Shown one piece after another: positions 40,102-49,043 of a stretch of DNA of 64,000 bases (positions are counted from its first letter, which is position 1; every line of letters starts with the position of its first letter). The position numbers and the translations under genes were made by a program. The notes below the pieces were generated by a model, which saw only the letters and a program-made list of their open reading frames with translations, ran no database searches and was not told the origin of the DNA. The stretch spans positions 516,981 through 580,980 of the forward strand of contig NW_008705562.1 of NCBI RefSeq assembly GCF_000186865.1. Direction: 5' to 3'. The DNA comes from Aureococcus anophagefferens (taxonomy: Eukaryota; Sar; Pelagophyceae; Pelagomonadales; Pelagomonadaceae).

Positions 40102-43100
40102 TTAGGGCGCGGAGAGGCGGACCTCGCCCTCGCGGAGCGCGTTGCGGTCCTTGGCCCACGTGTTGTGCATGAAGTCCGGCGCGACGGGGATGGCGACGAA
40201 GGCCGCGGGCGGCGGCGGCTCGACGTGGACGTGGCGCGGCTGCGTGAGCACGTGGACGACCTCGGCGACGACGAGGGCGTCGTTGGCCTCCCTGTCGTCG
40301 CGGTCGTCGTCGTCGTAGTCGTGGCGGTTCCGCTCGCGATGCCGCCGGCTACCGTCGACGGCGAGCTCGTACTCCTCGAGGACCTCGTCCTGGGACTTGG
40401 ACGGGTCCAGCGTCCGCAACAAGCGGTGGAAGGTCTCGAGGTTCAGCAGCCCGTCGCGGTTGATGTCGCACTTGCGGAACTCGCGCTCGACCCTGGCGCG
40501 CTCGAACGCCGCGGCCTTGGCCTTGACGGTCTCCGCGTGGCGCGCGCGCGCCGCGCCGCCGCGCGCGCGCTTCTGGATGAGGCGGCTCGCGTAGCGCCGC
40601 GTCTCGCGCGCCGCGTGGTCCGTCGCCGCGGGCCAGTGGGCCACCAGCGCCTCGAGCGCGTCCGCCAGCTTGACGCGCAGCTTCAGCGAGATCGGGTCCG
40701 GCTCGACGAGCGCCGCTCGGGCGTCCAGACTCCTCACCAAATCGGCGTAGAACGGCAGGTCCGTCGTCAACGCGTTCTCCCGCCAGGGGTAGAGCTTGTG
40801 CGCGTCGAAGACGTGGATCTGGAACAAATTCGGCGCGAGCGCGGCGACCTGCCCCAAATCCAACACCTGCTCCTCCTTGGCGCCGAGCTTCTCGATGATC
40901 TTGTCCCGCGGCACGAGCGTCGACAGCGCGACCACAAAAAAGTCGAGCGCGCGCGGCGACGCGAGCGGGTCGTGCGCCGCGGACGCCTCGAGCGCCGCGA
41001 AGACCGCGGGCACGGCGAAGGAGTTGCGCTTCTGCTTGAGGCCCCGGGGCACGCCCGCGACGCGCGCGAAGAGGCGCGCCAGGGCGTAGTCGCGCGCGAG
41101 CTGGTCCACGCCGAGCGCGAGCTCGCCGAGCGCGTCGTCGGCCGCGTGGCGGAAGATGAGGCGCCGCGTCAGGAACTTGCGCGCGATCTTCGCCATCGAG
41201 TGGCCCCGGAGCGTCGCCTCGGAGCCGACGTGCGCCGCGTAGATGGACGCGATCTGCTCGAAGATCTTGTCCGGCCGCGGGACGGACAGGGCGCTCAGAT
41301 CGACGTCCCGGAGCAACGCCGCTACGGTCGCGACGGCCGACACCCTGCGCCGCGACGCCTCGCGCTGGAGCAGCTGCTTCGCGTCCGGCTCGTCGAGCAC
41401 GTGGAGCGCCGACGGGCACGCGCCGAGCAGCGCGCCGCCGAGGACGGCGACGCCCTGGAGCCGCGCGGCGAAGGGCTCGCCCTCCGGGGGCCGCGACGCG
41501 AACATCGCGCACTGCGGATGTACCGCGCCGAGCACGGCCGCCGCCCGTTCGACTCCCACGAGCGTGTCGTCGTTCGCGGCGGCGTCGAGCGCCGCGTCGA
41601 CGCGCGCGAGCTGCGCGCCCTTGAAGAAGTGGCGGTCGCGGAGCGCGGCGACGACCGCGACGGGCGCGTCGCCGGACGCGAATCGGTCGTCGTCCGCGAG
41701 GTCCTCGATGGGCTTCCCCCCCAGGCAGCCCGAGATGCCCCCGTTGACCCACTGGAGCACGATGGCCTCGAGGGGCTGCGTCGCGCGCATGAACTCGTGG
41801 GCCGCGAGCACCGTCGCCGCGGCCGCGACGTCGCGCGCGGCGTCGCCGTCGCGGTCGTCGTCGTCGTCGGGCGCCGCGGCCTCGGCGAGCTCGAGCTTCT
41901 CCGGCGGGACGGGCGCCGCCAAAGGCTCCTCGGCGACCCAGATGCGCTTGCCCGAGGCCAGGTACAGCGCCTTCATGCGCCGGCCGTCGTCGAGCTCGAA
42001 GTACTCCGTCGACGACACCGCGGACGCGTCGTCCTCGGCGAGCGCCGCGGCGCCGGGCGCGGGCGCGGGCGCGCCCGCGTCCGCGGGCGCCGGCGCCTCG
42101 GCGAGGTCGCACGCGGAGTCCGCGCGCGACGCCGCGTCCCGTTCGTCGCCGACGTCGACGAGGCGCCGGAGTTTGGCGAGCGCGGGCCCGACGTTCGGAT
42201 CCGCGAAATAAGCCTCGAGGCGCGCGGGGTCCGGCGCCGCGTCGTTGAGCATGTAGGTCAGCGCGTCGAGCACCTCCGGCGCGACGGGGCCGAGCGCCTC
42301 CTTCGCCTCCCGCGCCGCCGCGTCCTCCTGCAACGCGCGATTCCGCGCGTCGAGCTTCTCGACGCGGTCCGCCATGTCGTCGAAGTAGACCTTGCGCACG
42401 GCGTCCATCTTCCGCCGCGACGCGACCTCGACGCGGACCTGCTCGAGGCGCGCGACCGTCGCCTCGAGCTCCGCCTCGACGCCGAGCTTCGCGCGGCGGT
42501 CCTCGATGGAGCAGTCGTGGGCCTTCCGGAGGAGCGCCAGGGACTCGTCGCGCTCTCTGGAGAGCTGCTCGACGTGCTCCTCGAGCCGCCGGACGCAGCG
42601 GCCGTGGAACTTCTGGGCGTCGGCGCTGGCCCAGGACGGGCCGTCGCCCTGGACGGCGGCGAGGCCGCCGAGCGCGGCCTCGGCGGCCCGCCGCGGGTCG
42701 CCCGACGCCGCGGCCTCGCGGGGGCCCCGGCCGTGGAGGCCGGACAGCACCGCGTGGCGCGTGACCTCGTTGCGGAGGCGGCGCACCTCGTCGAGCAGCT
42801 CCTCCTCGCGGCTCAGCGCCCGCCGCACGGCGCCGCGGAGCCCCGCGGCCTTGGACCGGGACTGTTCTAGAAGCTTGCCGAGCACGCCGTCGATGGCCTG
42901 GTCGCCCACGGGCAGCGTCACGGTAAAACAGGCGCCGTGGCCGCCCTCGCTCGTGTCCCGCACGAGGGGCTTGAGCACGTTCTTGTGCTTCGCCGGGCTC
43001 GCGGCCTTTTTCGCGAGGAGGCCGTCGACGGTCCGAGTCGCGACGCCGCCGCCGATCCAGCCCGCGGCCGCGCGCTCCGCGACGGCGCCGGGGCTCCGGC

Positions 43101-43326
43101 CCTGGCGCAGCCGCGCGTCGAAGAGCGTGTCGTCGAGCTCCCGGTTGAGCAGCGTCGCCTCGAGGCGCGCCTTCGGGATGCGCTCGGGGTAGCTCAGCGT
43201 CGTCGCCGCCCGCGGCGCCTCGCCCACGCTCGTCGCCGGCGTCGCGTCGAGGGGCGCCGACGCGCTCCGCCCCAGCGTCGAGGACGACGTCGCCGATGAC
43301 TTCTTCATGGCTTTCTGGGCCTGCAT
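40102..43326 (-). CDS. Large coiled-coil protein with C-terminal EF-hand, 1074 aa
   Basis: Intronless from ATG 43326 to TAA 40102. The N-terminal 130 residues are Ser/Ala/Pro-rich and probably disordered. A long coiled coil covers about residues 160-400 (LSREEELLDEVRRLRNEV, HVEQLSRERDESLALLRK). A mostly helical domain occupies about 500-900 (FEQIASIYAAHVGSEATLRG, LALGVDQLARDYALARLFARV) and is well folded in appearance but not assigned. An EF-hand (CDINRDGLLNLETFHRLL) lies near 985. The C-terminal tail is acidic and rich in Asp/Arg. It looks like a cytoskeletal or ciliary protein. The 238-bp promoter region is shared with the divergent micro-protein gene at 43565. Confidence 0.7.
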   Translation of the reverse strand: MQAQKAMKKSSATSSSTLGRSASAPLDATPATSVGEAPRAATTLSYPERIPKARLEATLLNRELDDTLFDARLRQGRSPGAVAERAAAGWIGGGVATRTVDGLLAKKAASPAKHKNVLKPLVRDTSEGGHGACFTVTLPVGDQAIDGVLGKLLEQSRSKAAGLRGAVRRALSREEELLDEVRRLRNEVTRHAVLSGLHGRGPREAAASGDPRRAAEAALGGLAAVQGDGPSWASADAQKFHGRCVRRLEEHVEQLSRERDESLALLRKAHDCSIEDRRAKLGVEAELEATVARLEQVRVEVASRRKMDAVRKVYFDDMADRVEKLDARNRALQEDAAAREAKEALGPVAPEVLDALTYMLNDAAPDPARLEAYFADPNVGPALAKLRRLVDVGDERDAASRADSACDLAEAPAPADAGAPAPAPGAAALAEDDASAVSSTEYFELDDGRRMKALYLASGKRIWVAEEPLAAPVPPEKLELAEAAAPDDDDDRDGDAARDVAAAATVLAAHEFMRATQPLEAIVLQWVNGGISGCLGGKPIEDLADDDRFASGDAPVAVVAALRDRHFFKGAQLARVDAALDAAANDDTLVGVERAAAVLGAVHPQCAMFASRPPEGEPFAARLQGVAVLGGALLGACPSALHVLDEPDAKQLLQREASRRRVSAVATVAALLRDVDLSALSVPRPDKIFEQIASIYAAHVGSEATLRGHSMAKIARKFLTRRLIFRHAADDALGELALGVDQLARDYALARLFARVAGVPRGLKQKRNSFAVPAVFAALEASAAHDPLASPRALDFFVVALSTLVPRDKIIEKLGAKEEQVLDLGQVAALAPNLFQIHVFDAHKLYPWRENALTTDLPFYADLVRSLDARAALVEPDPISLKLRVKLADALEALVAHWPAATDHAARETRRYASRLIQKRARGGAARARHAETVKAKAAAFERARVEREFRKCDINRDGLLNLETFHRLLRTLDPSKSQDEVLEEYELAVDGSRRHRERNRHDYDDDDRDDREANDALVVAEVVHVLTQPRHVHVEPPPPAAFVAIPVAPDFMHNTWAKDRNALREGEVRLSAP

Positions 43327-43564
43327 GGCGTCGCCTGAGAGGGTGGCGCTCTTAGGCGTCCATAACGCGCTCTCACAAAGCGCCGGGGCAGCGTTGGCTT
43401 GGTAGCGTCAAATTCGACTTTTGCCGGTAGCATATGCGTCGGTAGACGCTGCCCCCGCAACGTCCGCCTCATCCCCCCCTTCGCACGCGCGCCGCCGCCG
43501 CCCGCCGCGACGCTCGACGCCGCCGCCGCCCGCCGCGGCACGATCGCCGCTGCAACGGTCCGCC

Positions 43565-43810
43565 ATGGACGCCGCGACGACTGCAAGCGCCTTCGACGCC
43601 GCCGCGCCGCGGGACCAGATGGCGCCGCCGGCGCTCGAGGACCTCGTCGCCCTCGTCGAGTTCGGCGGCAGGATACGGAGGCGGCTCGCCGACATCCAGG
43701 ACGACGAGAACCTGCCCGGCATCATTCTGGTCATCTTCTTCGTGCCGGGGCTCTTCGGCATCATGTGGTACATGCTCGGCTGCAAGATGACGCAGGTCGT
43801 GCCGGCGTGA
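43565..43810 (+). CDS. Small single-pass membrane protein, 81 aa
   Basis: The ATG at 43565 opens an 81-residue frame. It consists of an Ala-rich N-terminus, an amphipathic segment (LEDLVALVEFGGRIRRRLADI) and one hydrophobic span (GIILVIFFVPGLFGIMWYML) followed by CKMTQVVPA. Such a hydrophobic span in a GC-rich shadow would be improbable, which supports a real gene. The family is not recognised; it resembles small organelle-inner-membrane subunits in layout. The frame is open upstream to 43421, but that extension is Ser/Pro/Arg-rich and probably untranslated. Confidence 0.55.
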   Translation: MDAATTASAFDAAAPRDQMAPPALEDLVALVEFGGRIRRRLADIQDDENLPGIILVIFFVPGLFGIMWYMLGCKMTQVVPA

Positions 43811-44153
43811 CGGCGCGGGCGCGCGGGCCCGTCGCGTAAGGCGCTCGGCTTGCGTACGTCGGCGCGGGTTCGGCGGGGGGCGCGCCGGGGGGGGGGCGCG
43901 CCGCGCGGCCGCGGATCCCGCGGCGCGCGTGTTCTGCGAACGCCCGCGGAGCGGCGCGCGGCATGTGTCCTTTGGTTTTTGGGGCCGCGACGTGCGACGC
44001 CATCGTCGCGTGCCGGGCCGCTGGCCGGTGGCGACAGCCATCAACCGAGGGGTGCCCCAGGTTCAACAACGAGTTCAACCTGAGAGCGCTAAATCTAAAC
44101 TTGAAACCCACCAGGAAAGTCTGGACAGAGCGTCTCGGGCAGTCCGTCGAGCC
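43811..44153. other. Intergenic, promoter region of kinase gene
   Basis: The 343-bp gap between the micro-protein stop and the kinase start contains a G-run-rich stretch (about 43875-43900) and an AT-richer segment before the kinase ATG. No gene or repeat is recognised. Confidence 0.5.
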
Positions 44154-45615
44154 ATGGGGGTGGCGGCGTCGATGAAGGAGGTGGCGGCGTACTGCGAGGG
44201 CGGCGCCGTGGGCGACCGCGACGCCTTCCTCGCCAAGTACGACTTCGACGGGACCAGCCTCATCGCCGAGGGCAACTGCGGCAAGGTCTACGCCTGCGCC
44301 AACAAGGAGACGTCGGAGGCCTGCGCCGTCAAGTGTATTAGTATGGCGGGCATGGACACCTTCGCCCACGAGGAGCTCAGGAACGAGGTGCACCTCCTCA
44401 AGTGCGCGGCGCATCCGGGTATTGTGAAGCTCCACGACTACTACGAGGACGCGGCCGCGGCCGAGGCCTACGTCGTCACGGAGCTCCTCGAGGGCGGCGA
44501 GGTCTTCGACCAGCTCATCGACATGGAGTGCTACGCGGAGAAGGACGCGCGGGCCGTCGTCGCGGCCGTCGTCGACGTCCTCGTGGCGCTCCACGGCGCG
44601 GGCCGGGGCGGGACAAGCGCGCGACATTCCCCGCTTCAAAGGCTCCGATCTCGACCGTCGTCCACTCGTTTCGGCTGATGTTTGGACGAGCGATCATCTC
44701 TCGGAGCGCTCTCGAAGCGTGGACGCTCTTCCTGGAACGCGCGCGCGTCGAAGCGACGTCGAATCGCCCTTTTCCTTGCCCAGGCGCGGGCGTCGCGCAC
44801 CGCGACGTCGAGCTGTCGAACTTCGTGCTGAAGACGCCGAAGGACCAGACGTCCCTCAAGCTCTGCGACTTCGGCTTCGCCGTCCACGAGTCCAACGAGG
44901 CGCTGCTCAAGTACGCCTGCGGGTCGCCGCTCTATTTAGCGCCGGAGATCGTCCACCGCGCGCCGCCGTACGGCACGCCCGTCGACGTCTGGGCCGTCGG
45001 CGTCGCGGCCTACATCCTCCTCAGCGGCGAGCCGCCCTTCGGCGCCGACGCCGACTACGAGGACGAGGTGCTGGAGAGCATCAAGGCGGGCACCAGGGCA
45101 GCACAAGAGAGCGAAATTCCCAACTTCAAAGGCTCCGATCTCGGCCATTTTCCACTCGTTTCGGCTGATTTTTGGACGAGCGATCATCTCTCGGAACGGT
45201 CTCGAAGCGCGGATGCGTTTTCCGTAACGCGCGCGCGCGGAACACTCACGTTGAAGCTACGTTGAATCACTCTTGTGCTGCCCAGGCGGGCGCCGTCGAC
45301 CTCGAGCCGCTCGCGCACGCGTCGGCGGACGCGCGGGACTTCGTCGCCAAGTGCCTCGTGTCGGACCCGGCGGGGCGCCTCACGGCGAAGCAGGCGCTGC
45401 TCCACCCCTGGTTCCTGCAGGCCCACACGGAGGTCGCGACGGCGCACCTCGAGAAAACCGTCGCGTCGTTCCGGAAGAACAAGGACAGCTTCCGCGGCAA
45501 GAAGCGCCTCAAGGCCTCCGCGACGAAGCTCCGGAACACGCTCCGCGCGTCGCGGCCGTCCTTCGCGAAGCTCGACGCCGCCGCCGCGGCGATCCCCGCC
45601 ATCGAGGCCCTCTAG
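44154..45615 (+). CDS. CAMK-like Ser/Thr protein kinase with altered catalytic loop, 357 aa (3 exons)
   Basis: Exons 44154-44595, 44784-45085 and 45286-45615 join to 357 residues, and both introns are introners. The kinase domain fills most of the protein. It has a Gly-loop variant (LIAEGNCGKVYAC), the ACAVK lysine, the HRD loop HRDVELSN, DFGFAVHE, LAPEIV, and DVWAVGVAAYILLSGEPPF. This sequence is closest to CDPK/CAMK kinases. The catalytic Asp and Asn are present, but the Lys two residues after the Asp is Glu. A basic coiled C-terminus (FRKNKDSFRGKKRLKASATKLRNTLR) could bind calmodulin; no EF-hands are present. The N-terminus MGVAAS has a Gly at position 2 that could be myristoylated. Confidence 0.85.
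44604..44783 (+). mobile_element. Introner element, family A (diverged), kinase intron 1
   Basis: The 180-bp copy lies between perfect GCGCGGGC duplications (44596-44603 and 44784-44791). Its left end has drifted to CGGGGCGGGACAAG and its core to TGATGTTTGGACGA. Intron 44596-44783 is GC-AG and restores HGAGVAHRD across the catalytic loop. Confidence 0.9.
45094..45285 (+). mobile_element. Introner element, family A, kinase intron 2
   Basis: The 192-bp copy has ends CAGGGCAGCACAAG and its inverse. Flanks are GCGGGCAC (45086-45093) and GCGGGCGC (45286-45293), with one mismatch. Intron 45086-45285 is GC-AG and joins ESIKA to GAVDLEP. Confidence 0.94.
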
Positions 45616-45637
45616 CGGCCGCGTCGACGCGCGCGCA

Positions 45638-45692
45638 GACGAGCGCCGCGCCGCCGCCGAGCGTCGCCGACGAGCGCCGCGCCGCCGCCGAG
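45638..45692. repeat. 31-bp-period tandem duplication
   Basis: GACGAGCGCCGCGCCGCCGC-CGAG occurs at 45638-45661 and again at 45669-45692 in the short spacer between the convergent kinase and the 45826 gene. It is probably slippage-derived. Confidence 0.75.
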
Positions 45693-45825
45693 TTTCGCAC
45701 CAATTCGCTCCCCAAATTCGACGCCACCACCAAATTCACCGACGACCCAAATTGGAACACACCCCGCGCGCCGGGCGACGCTCGCGTCCCGCGCGCCGCG
45801 ACCCCCGTGTCTCACGCGCGCCGCG

Positions 45826-46419
45826 TTAGAGCCCGTTGTCGCTCGAGCGGTCCTGGGGGAGGAGGTCCCCCTCGCCCTCGTCGCCGAAGGCGACCTTGGT
45901 GTCGGCCTTCTCCGCCTCCGCGGCGAGGACCTTGGCCTTGGCGTCGTCGTAGAACTCCTGGGGCACGTAGGGGAACGACGTCCGCGGCATGGTCTCGCGC
46001 GTGTCCGGCTCGATCTCGGGAGAGCACCCGTAGGGCCACTGCTGCCCCCGCGCCGTCGCCTGCTCGCTCCAGCGCCGCATGGCGACGTAGGCCGACGGCG
46101 TCATGCGCTTCTGGGCGGCGAGGTCGAGGTAGTGCTCGGCCATGTCGTTGTCGGGCTCGACCTGTTCCTCCCGTCGCCGCCGCTGGAGCGCGAGGCAGTA
46201 GGCCGCGTTCGCGTCGCCCGTCTTGTTCCACATGTCGTTCATGTAGGCGTCGAGCACCTCGGCGGCGTCCGCGGGCATGGCCTTCAGCTCCTCCTTGGCC
46301 TTCTCCTCCGCCGCCTCGAGCTCCTTCTTCTCGCGCAGGCGCTTCTCCTCGATGGCGCTCCGCATCATGGTCCGCTGCTGCGGCACGTCCGTGGGGTCCA
46401 CGATGGCGAGGTGCGCCAT
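45826..46419 (-). CDS. Hypothetical helical protein, 197 aa
   Basis: Intronless from ATG 46419. The N-terminus MAHLAIVDPTDVPQQRTMM leads into a charged helix (AIEEKRLREKKELEAAEEKAKEELK). Then comes a region with aromatic and Met content (VLDAYMNDMWNKTGDANAAYCLAL, AEHYLDLAAQKRMTPSAYVAMRRW) and an acidic C-terminus. The composition indicates a genuine protein, but I do not recognise the family. It is divergent from the SDR gene with a promoter of about 130-150 bp. Confidence 0.65.
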   Translation of the reverse strand: MAHLAIVDPTDVPQQRTMMRSAIEEKRLREKKELEAAEEKAKEELKAMPADAAEVLDAYMNDMWNKTGDANAAYCLALQRRRREEQVEPDNDMAEHYLDLAAQKRMTPSAYVAMRRWSEQATARGQQWPYGCSPEIEPDTRETMPRTSFPYVPQEFYDDAKAKVLAAEAEKADTKVAFGDEGEGDLLPQDRSSDNGL

Positions 46420-46570
46420 GGTCGGCCGGTCGAGATGCTGCGTCGAAGGGCTGCCCAGCGCGCGCGTTTTTTTTTTAGAGTTCAATATGGGGTCAATCAG
46501 GCTTCCTTGAAGAGTGGGTTTTGAAGGCCTGGCGCCGCCGGTGACGATGTGCCCATCATTGCTGGCGCCA

Positions 46571-47505
46571 ATGCGCATCGCGCTCTTCCTCCTCGTGCAC
46601 CTCGCCGCCGCGCGCGTCGGGCCGCTGAGCGGCAAGACGGCCGGCGTCACCGGCGGCAGCAAGGGCCTGGGCCGCGCCATCGTCGAGGAGCTCGTGGCGC
46701 AGGGGTGCACCGTCGTCACCTGCGCGCGCGACGCCGCGCCGCTCCGAGACGTCGACTGCATCGCCCTCGAGCTCGACGTGTCGACGCCCGCCGGCCGCGC
46801 GAAGTTCGCCGGCGCGTGCGCGGCCACGGGCGGGCTCGACATTCTGGTGAACAACGTCGGGACGAACATTCGGAGCAAGACCGAGGCGCTCGACGAGGAC
46901 GACTACGCGTTCCTCATGCGCGCGCGCGGCGTCCGGTAATAACGGCTTCCACGCGCGCAACACTCCGCCGCAGGCGCACGAACCTCGAGAGCGCCGTCTT
47001 CCTCTGCCGCGACTGCTTCCCCGACCTCCGGCGGCGCCGCGGCTGCGTCGTCAACGTGGGCTCCATCTCCGGCGTCACGTCGGACGGCACGGGCGTGGCC
47101 TACGCGATCTCCAAGGCCGCGCTCGACCACCTGACGCGCTACCTCGCCGCCGAGTGGGGGCCGCACGGCGTCCGCGTCAATTCCGTCGACCCGTGGTTCA
47201 TCCGCACGGAACTGACGGCGCCGCTCCTCGCGGACGCGGACTTCAAGGCCCACGTCGACGCCCGCACGCCCCTGCGGCGCGTCGGCGAGCCGCGCGAGGT
47301 CGCCGAGGTCGTCGCGTTCCTCTGCTCGGCCGGCGCGGGCTACGTGACGGGCCAGGTCCTCGTCGTCGACGGCGGGCTCACCGTGAACGGCTTCGACTAC
47401 GCGCCGCCGCCGGCGCCCGCGGCGGCGCCGCCGGCGGAGCCGCTCTATCGGAAGCTGCCGCCGCGGCGGCCACCGCGGGGCTGGCCTACCGACAAGTATA
47501 CGTAA
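46571..47505 (+). CDS. Short-chain dehydrogenase/reductase, 292 aa (2 exons)
   Basis: Exons 46571-46917 and 46974-47505 join across a 56-bp GC-AG intron to 292 residues. The classical SDR pattern is complete. It has TGGSKGLG (NAD(P) loop), CARD, the LDVS region, NNVGTN (NNAG-type), the catalytic Ser in VNVGSISGV, and [12 protein letters not shown] carrying Yxxx[13 protein letters not shown] and [16 protein letters not shown] follow. It resembles tropinone-reductase-type/3-ketoacyl-ACP-like SDRs. An N-terminal hydrophobic stretch ([16 protein letters not shown]) could be a signal peptide or anchor. An in-frame ATG at 46547 is an alternative start. The C-terminus extends into a Pro/Ala-rich tail. 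Confidence 0.88.
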
Positions 47506-47588
47506 GAGGAGGCCTAAGAGGTGCTGCGGCCTTCAATGTCGACTCCGACGACGAGGCCGGCGCCCGCCCGTCGTCGTCGACTCCGACT

Positions 47589-48818
47589 ATGTCGCATGCA
47601 ACATCGCTTCTTCCGCGGGGCAATATGAGACGCAGCTTGCGCCGATTCGGCCTCCGTGCGCAGCGGCGCCCGCTGTGCCGCGCGTTCTCGCAAGACAGCG
47701 ATGGCGGCGGCGGCGCGTCGCTCAACTTCCCGCCGCCCCAGGACCGCGACACGCTGGTGAGCGCCTGGGGCTTCCTGCAGCGCGCGAACCCCTTCGTCGT
47801 CTGGGGCGAGAGCGTGGGCCGCGAGCCGAGCGACGGGCTGCCGGACCTCTTCGAGCTCGTCGCGACGGTGTTGGGCGTCTCCGGTAAGAGCGCGGGCGAG
47901 GTCAGCGACTACGCGCGCGACGCGCATTCCGCGTTCGAGCGCTACGTCGACGACCTGGGCTTCGAGCGGCGGAGCGTCATGGAGATCGTCGCCAAGGACG
48001 AGGCCCAGTCCCTCGAGGACTTCACGGAGGGCGCCCTGGGCGCGCGCGAGGCCGTCCGGGGTCGGCTGGCGCGGCCCGGGGACTTCGACGACCTGCCGCT
48101 ACTTTTCGGCGACGCGCTCGCGGCCGCCGCGCGGAACGGGGCCTTCGCGCCCCCGGGCGACGACGGCGCGACGCCCCCGGGCGACGGCGCCGCGGCGCCC
48201 CCGGGCGACGACGACGCGACGCCCCCGGGCGACGGCGCCGCCCCGGGCGGCGACGCCGCGGCGGGCGAGGGCGGCGACGCCGACGACGCGGGCCCGCGCG
48301 CGCTCGTGGCGCGCGTCGCCTTCGCCGTGCGCGGCACGGGCCTGCGGGTCGCGGACCTCGCGCCGCGGTCCGGCGGGCTCATGGCGCGCTTCGAGCGGGC
48401 CGTCCAGCGGTGGCACTACGAGCCCTGCGCGCCGCCGGACGGCGACGGCGACGGCGTGCTCCTCCGCGAGTCGAGCGGCCTCTTCGTGGGCGCGTTCCAC
48501 TTCGCGCCGGACGTGCTCGAGGCGCTCGACGGCGGGCCGCCCGCGGCGGCCATCGGCGACTACCTCGCGGCGCGCGACCTGACGTGGCCCGTGCCCAACG
48601 ACGCGCAGCAGCGCCTCGCCGACGACGCCGAGGCGGCGGCCCGGTCCATGCGCGGCTGGATCTTCGTCGACGTCGTCTTCCCGGACGCGACGATGACCTT
48701 CGCGCGCGAGGTCGACCGCCGCGCGGACGCGCGCTGGGACGCCGACTGGCTCGTCGTCGACGTCGACGGCGCCGTCGCCGGGCACGACCACGGCAAGCTC
48801 CTGGCCACCTTCGAGTAA
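47589..48818 (+). CDS. Hypothetical protein with PPGD repeats, about 409 aa
   Basis: Intronless, with ATGs at 47589 and 47625. The N-terminus from the second (MRRSLRRFGLRAQRRPLCRAFSQ) is a plausible mitochondrial presequence. A helical domain follows (LVSAWGFLQRANPFVVWGESVG, FERYVDDLGFERRSVMEIV). Next are four imperfect repeats of PPGDDGAT/PPGDGAA near residues 190-230, and a C-terminal domain with WHYEPCAPPDG, GLFVGAFHFAPDVLE and MRGWIFVDVVFPDATMTF. I do not recognise the family. The repeat block is likely a flexible linker. Confidence 0.62.
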   Translation: MSHATSLLPRGNMRRSLRRFGLRAQRRPLCRAFSQDSDGGGGASLNFPPPQDRDTLVSAWGFLQRANPFVVWGESVGREPSDGLPDLFELVATVLGVSGKSAGEVSDYARDAHSAFERYVDDLGFERRSVMEIVAKDEAQSLEDFTEGALGAREAVRGRLARPGDFDDLPLLFGDALAAAARNGAFAPPGDDGATPPGDGAAAPPGDDDATPPGDGAAPGGDAAAGEGGDADDAGPRALVARVAFAVRGTGLRVADLAPRSGGLMARFERAVQRWHYEPCAPPDGDGDGVLLRESSGLFVGAFHFAPDVLEALDGGPPAAAIGDYLAARDLTWPVPNDAQQRLADDAEAAARSMRGWIFVDVVFPDATMTFAREVDRRADARWDADWLVVDVDGAVAGHDHGKLLATFE

Positions 48819-49043
48819 CCTTCGACGCGAGACTCCGGGGCCGTCGGACGCGCGCGTTACGGCCGCCGCCGCTTAAGCCGCCGCTTGTGAAAGTGCTTGT
48901 GAACTTCAACATCGGAATTGCAGTTTTTCGTATCCACTGCGGGGCTGCCCGCCGAGTTGCTTCGAGTGGTGATCTCCGGCCGTCGCCGCCACTTGTCGGA
49001 AGCGGCGGGGCGGCAGCCCCCTCCGCCTCCCCGGCGGGCCGGC

